Shown here one piece after another: positions 18,266-26,234 of a stretch of 64,000 bases of DNA. Position numbers and translations under genes: made by a program. How positions within the stretch are numbered: the first letter of the stretch is position 1; the number at the start of each line of letters is the position of its first letter. The notes beneath the pieces are model-generated. The model saw only the letters and a list, made by a program, of their open reading frames with translations, searched no databases and was not told where the DNA came from. Source of the DNA: Pseudomonas allokribbensis (GTDB lineage Bacteria > Pseudomonadota > Gammaproteobacteria > Pseudomonadales > Pseudomonadaceae); assembly GCF_014863605.1 (NCBI RefSeq), contig NZ_CP062252.1, positions 3,729,001 to 3,793,000 on the forward strand. The letters are read 5' to 3'.

Positions 18266-19224
18266 TGCAGCTGACTCAAGGCAATTCGCACCGCTTTGCG
18301 CACTTCCGGGTCGCCGTCATCCTGCGCGGCCTGCAACGCGGCCACGGCCCCGCGATCATTCAGTTCGCCGAGGGCCAGCGCGGCTTCCTTGCGCAGGTTG
18401 CTGATGCGATGGCCGAGAGTGTCGATCAGGGCGTCGAGGGCCGGCACGTAACGCAAACGGCCGAGGCTGCGAGTGGCGCGCAGGCGCACTTGCCAGTAGT
18501 CGTCGGCCAAGGCTTCGATCAGCGCCGGGCCTGCGTCGGTGTGGCCGACCTTGCCGAGGGTGGTCGCGGCTTCTTCGCGTACTTGCCAGGCTTCGTCCTG
18601 CAAGGCCTGACGCAAGGCCGGCAGCACGTCAGCGCCACTCGCCAGGCCCAAGGCGCCGGTGGCGGCGCGACGTACTTCGGTGTCCGGATCATTGCTGGCC
18701 AAACGTGCCAGCGCCGGCAAGGCATCCAGCTGTTTGAGCCAACCGAGCACGCCGACGGCTTCGCGACGGACACTGGCGTCGGCATCGCTCAACGCTTGAA
18801 TCGCGGCGGGTGCGGCGCCGGGGAAGCGCAACTCGCGCAACGCCCGGAACGCGGCAATCCGCACGCCGGTTTCGGCATGGGCGGTCCACGGCAGAATCAC
18901 CCTGCCCGCCGCTTCGGTTTTGAGCAGGCTCAGGCTCTGCGCCGCAGCGGCTTGCACCGCTGGCGACGGATCCGTCAGCGCCTGGCACAGCGCTTCTACC
19001 ACCGGTTCGTCTTCCCAGGCTTCCAATAGACGTGCCGCTTCGGCACGCACTTCTTCGGCCGGGTCTTCGGCCAGACGCTCGACCAACCAGAGCAGACCGT
19101 CCGGCTCTTCGAGGTCGGCCAGGTCGATCAGGGCAATCCGGCGCACTCCGGCGTCATCAGCAGTCAGGCGCGGTTGCAGGGCAAGAATGTCGTCGTTATC
19201 GGTCACAGCAAAAAATGAGGTCAC
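18262..19224 (-). CDS. HEAT-repeat protein
   Basis: A 320-residue all-helical protein built of about nine HEAT-like repeats of 30-32 residues, seen as recurring DxxxxVRxxAAxALG-type units (for example VRIAAFRALREL, VRREAVGVLGWL, VRRAATGALGLA, VREEAATTLGKV, VRLRATRSLGRL, VRKAVRIALSQL). It has no catalytic motif and should act as a protein-binding scaffold. It overlaps the ATPase gene by four bases and the DUF971 gene by four bases, so it is fixed in this operon. Presence beside an Fe-S flavoprotein suggests a chaperone or partner-docking job. Confidence 0.88.
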   Translation of the reverse strand: MTSFFAVTDNDDILALQPRLTADDAGVRRIALIDLADLEEPDGLLWLVERLAEDPAEEVRAEAARLLEAWEDEPVVEALCQALTDPSPAVQAAAAQSLSLLKTEAAGRVILPWTAHAETGVRIAAFRALRELRFPGAAPAAIQALSDADASVRREAVGVLGWLKQLDALPALARLASNDPDTEVRRAATGALGLASGADVLPALRQALQDEAWQVREEAATTLGKVGHTDAGPALIEALADDYWQVRLRATRSLGRLRYVPALDALIDTLGHRISNLRKEAALALGELNDRGAVAALQAAQDDGDPEVRKAVRIALSQLQ

Positions 19225-20069
19225 AGGGCAAATCTCGGCAAGGCGTTTTCAGGAGGCAAACCGAGCGGATTGAGGCGCGGCAGCGGTCGGTCGTTGTCGT
19301 GGCGCAGCAGGTCGAGGCAGTGGCGCTTGAGGCGCGAAAACTCGCTGCTGGTGACCAGTTCGGTGGTGCGTGGCCGGGGGAAGTCCAGACGCAGGTCTTC
19401 GATGATCCGCCCTGGTCGCGCGCTCATCACCAACAAGCGGTCGGCGAGAAACAGCGCTTCGTCGATGTCATGGGTGACGAACACCACCGTGGTGCGAATC
19501 CGCGTCCAGATGTCCAGCAGCAGTTCCTGCATGTTCAGTCGGGTCAGCGCATCCAGCGCGCCGAAGGGTTCATCCATCAGCAACAGCCGTGGCCGGTTGA
19601 CCAGCACCCGGGCGATTTCCACCCGTTGCTGCATGCCGCCGGAGAGTTGATCCGGCCAGCGTTCGGCGAAGCCTTCAAGGCCGACCAGTTTGAGGATTTC
19701 ATCAGCGGCGCGATGGCGTTCGGTCTTGCCAATGCCGCGCATCTTCAGCCCGAAGGCGACGTTGTCGCGCACCGTGCGCCACGGGAACAGGGTGTGATGC
19801 TGGAACACCATGCCGCGCTGTGGCGACGGGCCGGACACCTCGGCGCCGTCGACTTTCAACTGCCCGTCATGGGGTTGCAGATGCCCGGCCAGCGCGCCGA
19901 GCAAAGTCGACTTGCCGCAACCGGACGGGCCAAGAATGCACACGAACTGGCCGGGTTCGATCTGGCAATCCAGCCCCTGCACCGCTTCAAACGCTTGCCG
20001 GCCCTCGCCGAGGACGATGGATAACTGGCGGATGTCGATCCGCCCTTCCGGGGTTTGCATCACGCTCAT
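19221..20069 (-). CDS. ABC transporter ATP-binding protein (SsuB/TauB-like)
   Basis: A 282-residue ATPase of the nitrate/sulfonate/taurine family. Walker A GPSGCGKST lies at residues 47-55, the signature LSGGMQQR at 142-149 and Walker B LLLMDEP from 162, with an H-loop histidine in VTHDIDEAL. The ATG at 20069 overlaps the last base of the permease stop. Upstream in-frame codons extend far into the permease gene and are not the start. With the permease and binding protein it forms an importer that feeds the AprBA-like enzyme pair encoded in the same operon. Confidence 0.92.
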   Translation of the reverse strand: MSVMQTPEGRIDIRQLSIVLGEGRQAFEAVQGLDCQIEPGQFVCILGPSGCGKSTLLGALAGHLQPHDGQLKVDGAEVSGPSPQRGMVFQHHTLFPWRTVRDNVAFGLKMRGIGKTERHRAADEILKLVGLEGFAERWPDQLSGGMQQRVEIARVLVNRPRLLLMDEPFGALDALTRLNMQELLLDIWTRIRTTVVFVTHDIDEALFLADRLLVMSARPGRIIEDLRLDFPRPRTTELVTSSEFSRLKRHCLDLLRHDNDRPLPRLNPLGLPPENALPRFAL

Positions 20070-20842
20070 CAGGCTTTTCCTCGCGGTCGGTGCCAGGGCG
20101 TGAACAGACCGCCAAGGCGTTTGATCAGCAGGCTGCTGCCCATGCCCAACACGCCGATCAGCAACATGCCGACCACGATGTCGGCGTAGTTCTGAATGGT
20201 GTAGGACTCCCAGGTGTAGTAACCGATGCCGAACTGGCCGGAGATCATTTCGGCGGTCACCAGACAGAACCATGAGGTGCCCATGCCGATCGCCAACCCG
20301 GTGATGATGCTCGGCGCGGCGCCCGGCAGGATCACTTCCAGCAGGATCGCCCGGCGTCCGGCCCCGAGGCTTCTGGCCGAGGCGATCAGGCGCGGGTCGA
20401 CACCTTCGACGCCATGCACGGTGTTGAGCAGGATCGGGAACAGCGCGCCGGTGAAGGTGATGAACACCATCGACAGCTCCGACGACGGGAACATCAGGAT
20501 GGCCAGCGGAATCCATGCGACGGCGGGGATTGGGCGCAGCACTTCCAGTGGAGGCAGCAGCAGGTCTTCGGCCCATTTCGAGCGGCCGATGGCCAGGCCC
20601 AGGGCGATGCCGATCACCAGCGCGGCGAGGTAGCCAGCGAAGACTCGGCCGAGGCTGGCGCTCAGGTGCTGGATGAGCTTGCCGGAGTCGCCCAGGCCGA
20701 GGGCGGCTTCGATGACGGCCAGCGGGGTTGGGACGTTGGCGAAGGTGACGAGGCCGAGGTTCCAGTGATGGCTGGCGGCGAGTTGCCAGAAGAGCAGGCA
20801 GAGCAGCAGTGAGGCGGCTCGGGGGATCCAGCGTGAAAGCAT
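20069..20842 (-). CDS. ABC transporter permease (SsuC/TauC-like)
   Basis: A 257-residue inner-membrane permease of the sulfonate/nitrate/taurine class, with about six membrane segments and the docking loop ASARSLGAGRRAILLEVILPGAAP, abbreviated here. It lies 48 bases after the binding-protein gene; that gap holds a perfect REP palindrome. Its stop overlaps the start of the ATPase gene. Length and motif order are normal. Confidence 0.9.
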   Translation of the reverse strand: MLSRWIPRAASLLLCLLFWQLAASHHWNLGLVTFANVPTPLAVIEAALGLGDSGKLIQHLSASLGRVFAGYLAALVIGIALGLAIGRSKWAEDLLLPPLEVLRPIPAVAWIPLAILMFPSSELSMVFITFTGALFPILLNTVHGVEGVDPRLIASARSLGAGRRAILLEVILPGAAPSIITGLAIGMGTSWFCLVTAEMISGQFGIGYYTWESYTIQNYADIVVGMLLIGVLGMGSSLLIKRLGGLFTPWHRPRGKA

Positions 20843-20853
20843 ATATCACCTCT

Positions 20854-20884
20854 GATCGTTCCCACGCTCTGCGTGGGAACGATC
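20854..20884. repeat. REP-type palindrome inside the operon
   Basis: GATCGTTCCCACGC, a TCT loop, then the exact inverted arm GCGTGGGAACGATC. It is the same unit that bounds the 8446-8549 element. It lies between the binding-protein and permease genes, where such hairpins often protect the upstream mRNA and raise expression of the binding protein over the membrane parts. Confidence 0.88.
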
Positions 20885-20890
20885 TGTAAA

Positions 20891-22294
20891 TCAGCGGGTG
20901 GCAACGGCCTGCGCGGTGGCGTCGGTGAAGTCGAGGACTTTTCCGCCCTGCACCGACGCGTATTGCTGAGCCTGCCCTTTGAGCAAAAACGCACTCAACC
21001 GCCCCTTCCCATCACTGGCAAACCACGCCTGCTCCGCCAGCAACTTGATCCCGCTGTCACTCGCCTGCGCATACACCGCGCGGATGTTCTTGCCTTCTGA
21101 CTTCAGGCCGGCCAGTGCGGTAAACGCCTCTTCAGCCGAGGCATAACGCCGGACCTTGTCCTCACCGCGCACCCAGATTTCCGCAACATGGCTGAAATCA
21201 GAAATAACTTTCCCAGTCACCGCATCGACAGACTTCAACGGTGTCTGCGCGTAATTGGCCAGTTGCGCGGTGTAATCCAGATTCGAGGCCTTGAATGCCG
21301 CGCGGATGTACTGGTCATCGATAAAGGTGTTCAGGTCGAGCCCGCGATCCGCCTTCTTCAGCAGCTTCAGCGTGTCGATGGCCGTGCCCACGGCCTGGCG
21401 ATATTCCGGTTTCCAGCTCAGGTCGCGGGTCTGCACGCCGAGCGGGCCGTGGAACAGGTAATTGACCTCGGCATCGACGCCGGTGACTTTGGCGATCAAC
21501 TCGCTGTATTTCTCGGGTTCGGCGGCCAGCAACTGATTGGCTTCGATGCTTGCGCGCAGGTAGGCGACGACGATTTCCGGGTACTTCTTGGCGTAGGCCT
21601 GATCGACCAGCGCACCGTGGAAGGTCGGCGCATTGGCCTGGGCGCCGTCGTAGATCTTGCGGGCGAAACCACGACTCGGGAACAGTTCGGCGAACGGTAC
21701 AAAATCAGCGTGGGCGTCGATCTTGCCGGCCTGCAACGCCGAGCCTGCGACCTCTGGCGGCTGGGCGATGATGTTCACATCCTTCAGCGGGTCCCAGCCC
21801 TGCTCCGCCACGGCGCGCAACAACATGCCATGAGCTGTGGAGGCGAACGGTACGGAAATGGTCTTGCCCTTGAGTTCGCTCAGCGACTGCACACCAGACG
21901 CGCTCGGCACCACGATGCCATTGCCGCTGCCCTTGATACTGCCCGACAACACGCTGATGAACAGGCTGTGTTTGCCAGCGGTTTCGAACGCCACACCATT
22001 GAACGCACCCGGGAAATCGGCCATGGCGCCAAAGTCGAGTTTGCCGGCGACCATCTCGTTGGTCAGTGGCGCGCCGCTGGTGAAATTCTTCCACTGCACG
22101 TCGTATTTGGCGTCCTTGTAGGCGCCGTCGTGAGGCAGGTATTTGTCGAGCAGGCCCAGCTCGCGAATCAACAGGCCGCCGGCGGCGCAGTTGATGGTGG
22201 TGTCCTGGGTGCCGATGGCAATGCGGATGGTTTCGGCCGAGGCCGACAAGGTGAACGAAGCCAGTACCAGACCAGCGATTGCTGCACGCAACAT
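20891..22294 (-). CDS. ABC transporter substrate-binding protein with NosL-like C-terminal extension
   Basis: A 467-residue exported protein with a signal peptide ending LSASA. The first roughly 340 residues match the NMT1/SsuA-like binding fold (IRIAIGTQDTTINCAAGG; KLDFGAMADFPGA; GKTISVPFASTAHGMLL). This class is usually about 320 residues; here about 100 more follow. The extension, from about residue 365, reads like a NosL domain (AEIWVRGEDKVRRYAS; RAVYAQASD; KGRLSAFLLKGQAQQYA; GGKVLDFTDA) but lacks NosL metal-binding Cys/Met residues. The ATG at 22294 has AGGGG eight bases upstream; an ATG at 22315 has none. Confidence 0.83.
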   Translation of the reverse strand: MLRAAIAGLVLASFTLSASAETIRIAIGTQDTTINCAAGGLLIRELGLLDKYLPHDGAYKDAKYDVQWKNFTSGAPLTNEMVAGKLDFGAMADFPGAFNGVAFETAGKHSLFISVLSGSIKGSGNGIVVPSASGVQSLSELKGKTISVPFASTAHGMLLRAVAEQGWDPLKDVNIIAQPPEVAGSALQAGKIDAHADFVPFAELFPSRGFARKIYDGAQANAPTFHGALVDQAYAKKYPEIVVAYLRASIEANQLLAAEPEKYSELIAKVTGVDAEVNYLFHGPLGVQTRDLSWKPEYRQAVGTAIDTLKLLKKADRGLDLNTFIDDQYIRAAFKASNLDYTAQLANYAQTPLKSVDAVTGKVISDFSHVAEIWVRGEDKVRRYASAEEAFTALAGLKSEGKNIRAVYAQASDSGIKLLAEQAWFASDGKGRLSAFLLKGQAQQYASVQGGKVLDFTDATAQAVATR

Positions 22295-22404
22295 GGTTGA
22301 ATCCCCTCGAATCATTTATAGGATGTTCGTCTCCGCCGCGATCAGGGCGCGGTGGGAAACGAGGGGTGTCTTGAATCAGGCGTCCGGTGTTGCCGGATAG
22401 CGTT

Positions 22405-22650
22405 TTAGCGGAGCAGATACGGGATTTCGACTTTCACCGCACCGGTCGGGCAGTCCTTTTCGCACGGCATGCAGTACCAGCATTCGTCGAAAGCCATATA
22501 GGCCTTTTGCGTGGCCGGGTTGATCGCCAGCAGGTCCATCGGGCAGACGTCGACGCACACGGTGCAGCCCTTTTCGGCGATGCATTTATCCTCGTCCACG
22601 GTGACGGGGGCGTTGGAGCGGAAGAAGATTTCCTGGGCTTGGTAGGCCAT
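22405..22650 (-). CDS. Two-cluster 4Fe-4S ferredoxin, AprB-like
   Basis: An 81-residue ferredoxin with two cysteine sets: C-x5-C-x2-C-x3-CP near residues 23-37 (DEDKCIAEKGCTVCVDVCP) and C-x2-C-x2-C-x3-CP (ECWYCMPCEKDCPTGAVKV). Spacing and the ending resemble AprB, the electron-transfer subunit of adenylylsulfate reductase, though it lacks the long AprB tail. It starts 25 bases after the flavoprotein gene and should pass electrons to or from that subunit in the cytoplasm. The start is the ATG that gives MAYQAQEIFF. The call as ferredoxin is firm; the AprB relation is by pattern. Confidence 0.88.
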   Translation of the reverse strand: MAYQAQEIFFRSNAPVTVDEDKCIAEKGCTVCVDVCPMDLLAINPATQKAYMAFDECWYCMPCEKDCPTGAVKVEIPYLLR

Positions 22651-22675
22651 GGTTCGGACTCTCTCTAGTGATGCC

Positions 22676-24406
22676 TCAAGCGGCGAAAGCGCCGACCCGC
22701 AAGCGGTCGTAAGCCTGCATTTCCTCGGCATCGAGCGGGATGATGTAAGGCTCGACGGCTTTCTTGAAACTGGTCATGCGCCCGTCTTCGCCCTTCTTCA
22801 GGTGGCAATGGCAGAACCATTCGCGGTCGTCCCGTTGCGGGTGATCGACGCGGTAGTGGTACAGGCCCCAGCGGCTTTCAGCGCGGAACAGCGAGGCCCG
22901 GGCGGCCATTTCGGCGCAGTCGCGAATCACGCTGGTTTCCATGGCGCGCATCAGTTCGTGGGCGTTGTTGGCCTTCATCTCGTTGAGATCGCGTTCGATG
23001 TCACTGAAACGCTGCAGGCCGATTTCCATCTTCTTGGTCACTTTCGGCGGTTGCAGGTAGTCGTTGACGAAGCGCCGCAGCTTGTACTCGACCTGGGCCG
23101 GCGGCAGACCGTGCTCGCGATCCAGCGGTGCATAGACCCGGGCCTTTTCCTTCTCGATCTGCTCGGCATCCAGAGCGGAGAACTCGCGCCCGGCAACAAA
23201 TTCCGCCGCGTTGTGGCCGGCGAACCAGCCATAGGTGAACGCGCCGAGCATGTAGTTGTGCGGCACGGCGGCCATGTCACCCGCCGAATACAAACCTTTC
23301 ACCGAGGTCTCGGCGCGCTCGTTGACCCACACGCCGGACGCCGAGTGGCCACTGCAAAAACCGATTTCCGAGATGTGCATCTCGACCATCTGCGTGCGGT
23401 AGTCGGTGCCGCGATTGGCGTGAAACTGGCCGCGACTCGGGCGCTCGTTGCTGTGGAGGATTTCCTCGATGTTCTGGATGGTTTCCTCGGCCAGGTGATC
23501 GAGCTTCAGGAATACCGGGCCGTTGCCGCTTTCCAGTTCCTGGTGGAATTCCCACATCATCTGCCCGCTCCAGTAGTCGCACTCGATGAAGCGTTCGCCC
23601 TTGTTGTTGGCGGTGTAGCCACCGAGCGGGCCGGTGACGTAGGCGCAGGCCGGGCCGTTGTAGTCCTTGATCAGCGGGTTGATCTGGAAGCACTCGAGGT
23701 TCGCCAGTTCCGCCCCGGCGTGATACGCCATCGCATAGCCGTCGCCAGCATTGGTCGGGTTTTCATAGGTGCCCATCAGGTAACCCGAGGACGGCAGACC
23801 GAGTCGCCCCGCGGCGCCGCAGGCGAGGATCACTGCCTTGGCTTTGATCACATGGAAGTCGGCGGTGCGGCAGTCGAACCCCATCACACCGTTGACGGCG
23901 CCCTCCTCGTCGGTCAGCAAACGGGTGCAGACGAGACGATTGGTAATGCTCACCCGCGCCCGCTTCAACTGGCGATACAGGACTTTCTTGATGTCGTGCC
24001 CTTCCGGCATCGGCAGCACGTAGGCGCCCATGTGGTGGACTTTCTTCACCGCGTAATCGCCGGTTTCGTCTTTCTCGAACTTCACACCCCAGCGGTCGAG
24101 CTGCTCGATGGTTTCAAAGCTGTGGGTGGCATAGGCGTACACCGCTGCCTGATTAACGATGCCGTCGTTGGCGATGGTGATTTCCTTGGTGTACTGCTCC
24201 GGCGTCGAGTGGCCGGGGATGATCGCGTTGTTCAGGCCGTCCATGCCCATGCTGATCGCGCCGCTGCGCTTGACGTTGGCCTTGTCGACCAGCAACACGC
24301 GCAGCTCCTTGTTTTTTTCCTTGGCCTTGATCGCCGCCATCGGGCCAGCGGTGCCGCCGCCGATCACGACGATGTCGTATTCCTGCTCTAAGGTATTGCG
24401 GGTCAT
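22676..24406 (-). CDS. FAD-dependent oxidoreductase, AprA/fumarate-reductase-like
   Basis: A 576-residue flavoprotein. The FAD-binding Rossmann motif IGGGTAGPMAA lies near residues 14-24, followed by KRSGAISMGMDGLNN, which is AprA-like, and later by GLYSAGDMAAVPHNYMLGAF, shortened from the FAD-closing region. A C-terminal helical cap domain follows. It belongs to the succinate dehydrogenase/fumarate reductase flavoprotein superfamily, closest in layout to adenylylsulfate reductase alpha. The GntR gene ends one base before its ATG, and the AprB-like ferredoxin follows. It likely carries out a two-electron redox step on the compound imported by the linked ABC transporter; the compound is unknown. 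Confidence 0.85.
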   Translation of the reverse strand: MTRNTLEQEYDIVVIGGGTAGPMAAIKAKEKNKELRVLLVDKANVKRSGAISMGMDGLNNAIIPGHSTPEQYTKEITIANDGIVNQAAVYAYATHSFETIEQLDRWGVKFEKDETGDYAVKKVHHMGAYVLPMPEGHDIKKVLYRQLKRARVSITNRLVCTRLLTDEEGAVNGVMGFDCRTADFHVIKAKAVILACGAAGRLGLPSSGYLMGTYENPTNAGDGYAMAYHAGAELANLECFQINPLIKDYNGPACAYVTGPLGGYTANNKGERFIECDYWSGQMMWEFHQELESGNGPVFLKLDHLAEETIQNIEEILHSNERPSRGQFHANRGTDYRTQMVEMHISEIGFCSGHSASGVWVNERAETSVKGLYSAGDMAAVPHNYMLGAFTYGWFAGHNAAEFVAGREFSALDAEQIEKEKARVYAPLDREHGLPPAQVEYKLRRFVNDYLQPPKVTKKMEIGLQRFSDIERDLNEMKANNAHELMRAMETSVIRDCAEMAARASLFRAESRWGLYHYRVDHPQRDDREWFCHCHLKKGEDGRMTSFKKAVEPYIIPLDAEEMQAYDRLRVGAFAA

Positions 24407-24407
24407 G

Positions 24408-25172
24408 TCACGCCCCTTTTTGCCGGTCGATCCGCAGGCGGTACTGGAACGCATCGCCGCGGTAGTAAAGGTGTTCGAAGTCCAGCGGCTGGCCGTAGGC
24501 GTCGTGGGTCAGACGCTCGATGCGCATGATCGGTGAGCCGGCCTCGACGTTCAGCGCCTGGGTCAGGTCGCTGTCGGCCAGCACCGCGTCGATGGCCAGA
24601 TCGGCGTGGCCGAGGGCAATGCCGCAGTCGTTTTCCAGAATCAGGAAGATGTCGCGGGTGACCAGATCGGCCTTCTCCAGCCGTTCGCCAACCGCTTTGG
24701 GCAGGTAGGTGATTTCCAGCGAAATCGGCTCGCGGTTGATCAGGCGTACGCGTTTGATCTGGGCGACGATCTCGCCTTCCGCGACCTGCAAACGCTCGGC
24801 CACCAGTTTGTCGGCGGCGATGAATTTGAAGCTGCGCAGGCGGTTGATCACCTCGTAGCCACGGCCGGTCATGGACTCGGCGAGGCCTTGCAGGGTGCTG
24901 ACGTTCTGGAAGGTCTTGGGTTTGGCGACGAAGGTGCCTTTGCCATGGATCTTGAAGATCAGCCCTTCTTTCTGCAGATCGCCCAGGGCCTGGCGCACGG
25001 TGATGCGGCTGACTTTGAACAGCGTGCCGAGCTCGCTTTCGGACGGCATCTGGCTGTCTTGCGGGTATTCGCCGTCGAGAATCCGGGCGCGCAGCACGTC
25101 GCGCAGTTGGGTGTGCAGCGGGACGCTGCCCAGGGAGAGAACGTTATCAGTCATCACGGAATCACTTGTCAT
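24408..25172 (-). CDS. GntR-family (HutC-type) transcriptional regulator
   Basis: A 254-residue regulator with a GntR winged helix (LRARILDGEYPQDSQMPSE; LFKVSRITVRQALGDLQKEG, quoted in part) and a C-terminal UTRA ligand domain (VINREPISLEITYLP; DFEHLYYRGDAFQYR). It is the first gene of the operon for the AprBA-like enzyme and importer and is probably autoregulated: a perfect palindrome covers its start. Two starts are possible, ATG at 25172 and ATG at 25154, neither with a strong ribosome-binding site. The effector is probably the imported substrate. Confidence 0.9.
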   Translation of the reverse strand: MTSDSVMTDNVLSLGSVPLHTQLRDVLRARILDGEYPQDSQMPSESELGTLFKVSRITVRQALGDLQKEGLIFKIHGKGTFVAKPKTFQNVSTLQGLAESMTGRGYEVINRLRSFKFIAADKLVAERLQVAEGEIVAQIKRVRLINREPISLEITYLPKAVGERLEKADLVTRDIFLILENDCGIALGHADLAIDAVLADSDLTQALNVEAGSPIMRIERLTHDAYGQPLDFEHLYYRGDAFQYRLRIDRQKGA

Positions 25173-25207
25173 AACGAGTTATGACGTGATCTTAGAGACG
25201 TTATGAC
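25168..25207. promoter_or_regulatory. Candidate GntR operator cluster
   Basis: GTCATAAC-GA-GTTATGAC at 25168-25185 is a perfect inverted repeat, and a further half-site GTTATGAC occurs at 25200-25207, 22 bases (about two helical turns) from the matching half. The first repeat overlaps the upstream ATG of the regulator. GntR/HutC proteins bind inverted repeats of this length, so autoregulation is likely. Confidence 0.65.
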
Positions 25208-25249
25208 AAGCTTGAGAAATATTGTTTGGGCATAACCTTAGATGCGCCT

Positions 25250-26218
25250 TCAGTGGCGCTTGAGGATCTGATCCATGACCCAATCGGTCTTCAGTGCTTC
25301 GGCGGCGACTGCCGGGTGCCGGGACTCACCGCGAATCTGCGCGTTCATGCCGAGTACGTGATGCCACTGGATGTGTTCGTGATGGTCGATGATGAGGCTG
25401 AGCGACTCATCGGCATGCAACTCGACCGGATGCTCATCGAACACCGAAAAACCGATTCGCCCTTGGCTGCCGATGATCTCGACCCGATCCTCACGGCGAT
25501 CTGCAACAAAGCTCCAGCACCCCATGCCTAACGCGCCCGAGGCGAATCGCCAACTGGCGCTGACCGCATCCTCCGCCGCGTACAACCCGGCCTGACGCGC
25601 CGTGAATCCGGCGACTTCAACGATATCGCCGAGCAGGTACTGGAACAGGTCAAAACCATGGCTGGCCAGATCCGCGAAGTACCCGCCCCCCGCCACCGCC
25701 GGATCGGTGCGCCAGTTGGTGCTGCCGTCCAGATCCTTCGGTGATGGCGCCTTGGTCAGCGTCCAGCTCAAGTGCCGCACTTCGCCAATGCGGCCCTGCT
25801 CCAACCACTGCCGAACCTGCTGGAAACGCGGCAACGAACGGCGGTAATAGGAGACGAACAGGTGCAGACCGGCATCGGCAAACACCTGCTGCATTTCGCG
25901 GCTTTGCCCGGCGTTGAGTGCCATGGGTTTTTCCACGCAGCAATGCTTGCCGGCGGCAGCGACTTTCAGGCTGTAGGCGTGGTGACTGTCGGGTGGCGTG
26001 GCGATGTACACCGCGTCCACTTCGGGGTCGTTGATCAGCTCATCGATGTCGGTGTAAGTCCGGGCGATGCCGTGGCGCGTGGCGTAATCGGTCACCGCTT
26101 CGAGACGTCGCCCCATCACCGCCACCAACGCCGAACCGGGGGCCTTGTAGAAGGCCGGCCCGCTCTTGCGTTCGGCGACGCTGCCGCAACCGATCATGCC
26201 CCAACGCACCACGTTCAT
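25250..26218 (-). CDS. Gfo/Idh/MocA-family oxidoreductase
   Basis: A 322-residue NAD(P)-dependent oxidoreductase. The N-terminal Rossmann motif is WGMIGCGSVAERKSGPAF, the catalytic lysine motif VEKPMAL lies at residues 95-101, and the mid-domain catalytic histidine is in DLASHGFDLFQYLLG. Enzymes of this family oxidise or reduce sugars, inositols and related polyols or amines. It lies upstream of the gntR gene on the same strand with a 77-base gap carrying the operator, so it is probably a separate unit. The substrate cannot be predicted. Confidence 0.88.
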   Translation of the reverse strand: MNVVRWGMIGCGSVAERKSGPAFYKAPGSALVAVMGRRLEAVTDYATRHGIARTYTDIDELINDPEVDAVYIATPPDSHHAYSLKVAAAGKHCCVEKPMALNAGQSREMQQVFADAGLHLFVSYYRRSLPRFQQVRQWLEQGRIGEVRHLSWTLTKAPSPKDLDGSTNWRTDPAVAGGGYFADLASHGFDLFQYLLGDIVEVAGFTARQAGLYAAEDAVSASWRFASGALGMGCWSFVADRREDRVEIIGSQGRIGFSVFDEHPVELHADESLSLIIDHHEHIQWHHVLGMNAQIRGESRHPAVAAEALKTDWVMDQILKRH

Positions 26219-26234
26219 TGCCCTTCCTTGATTC

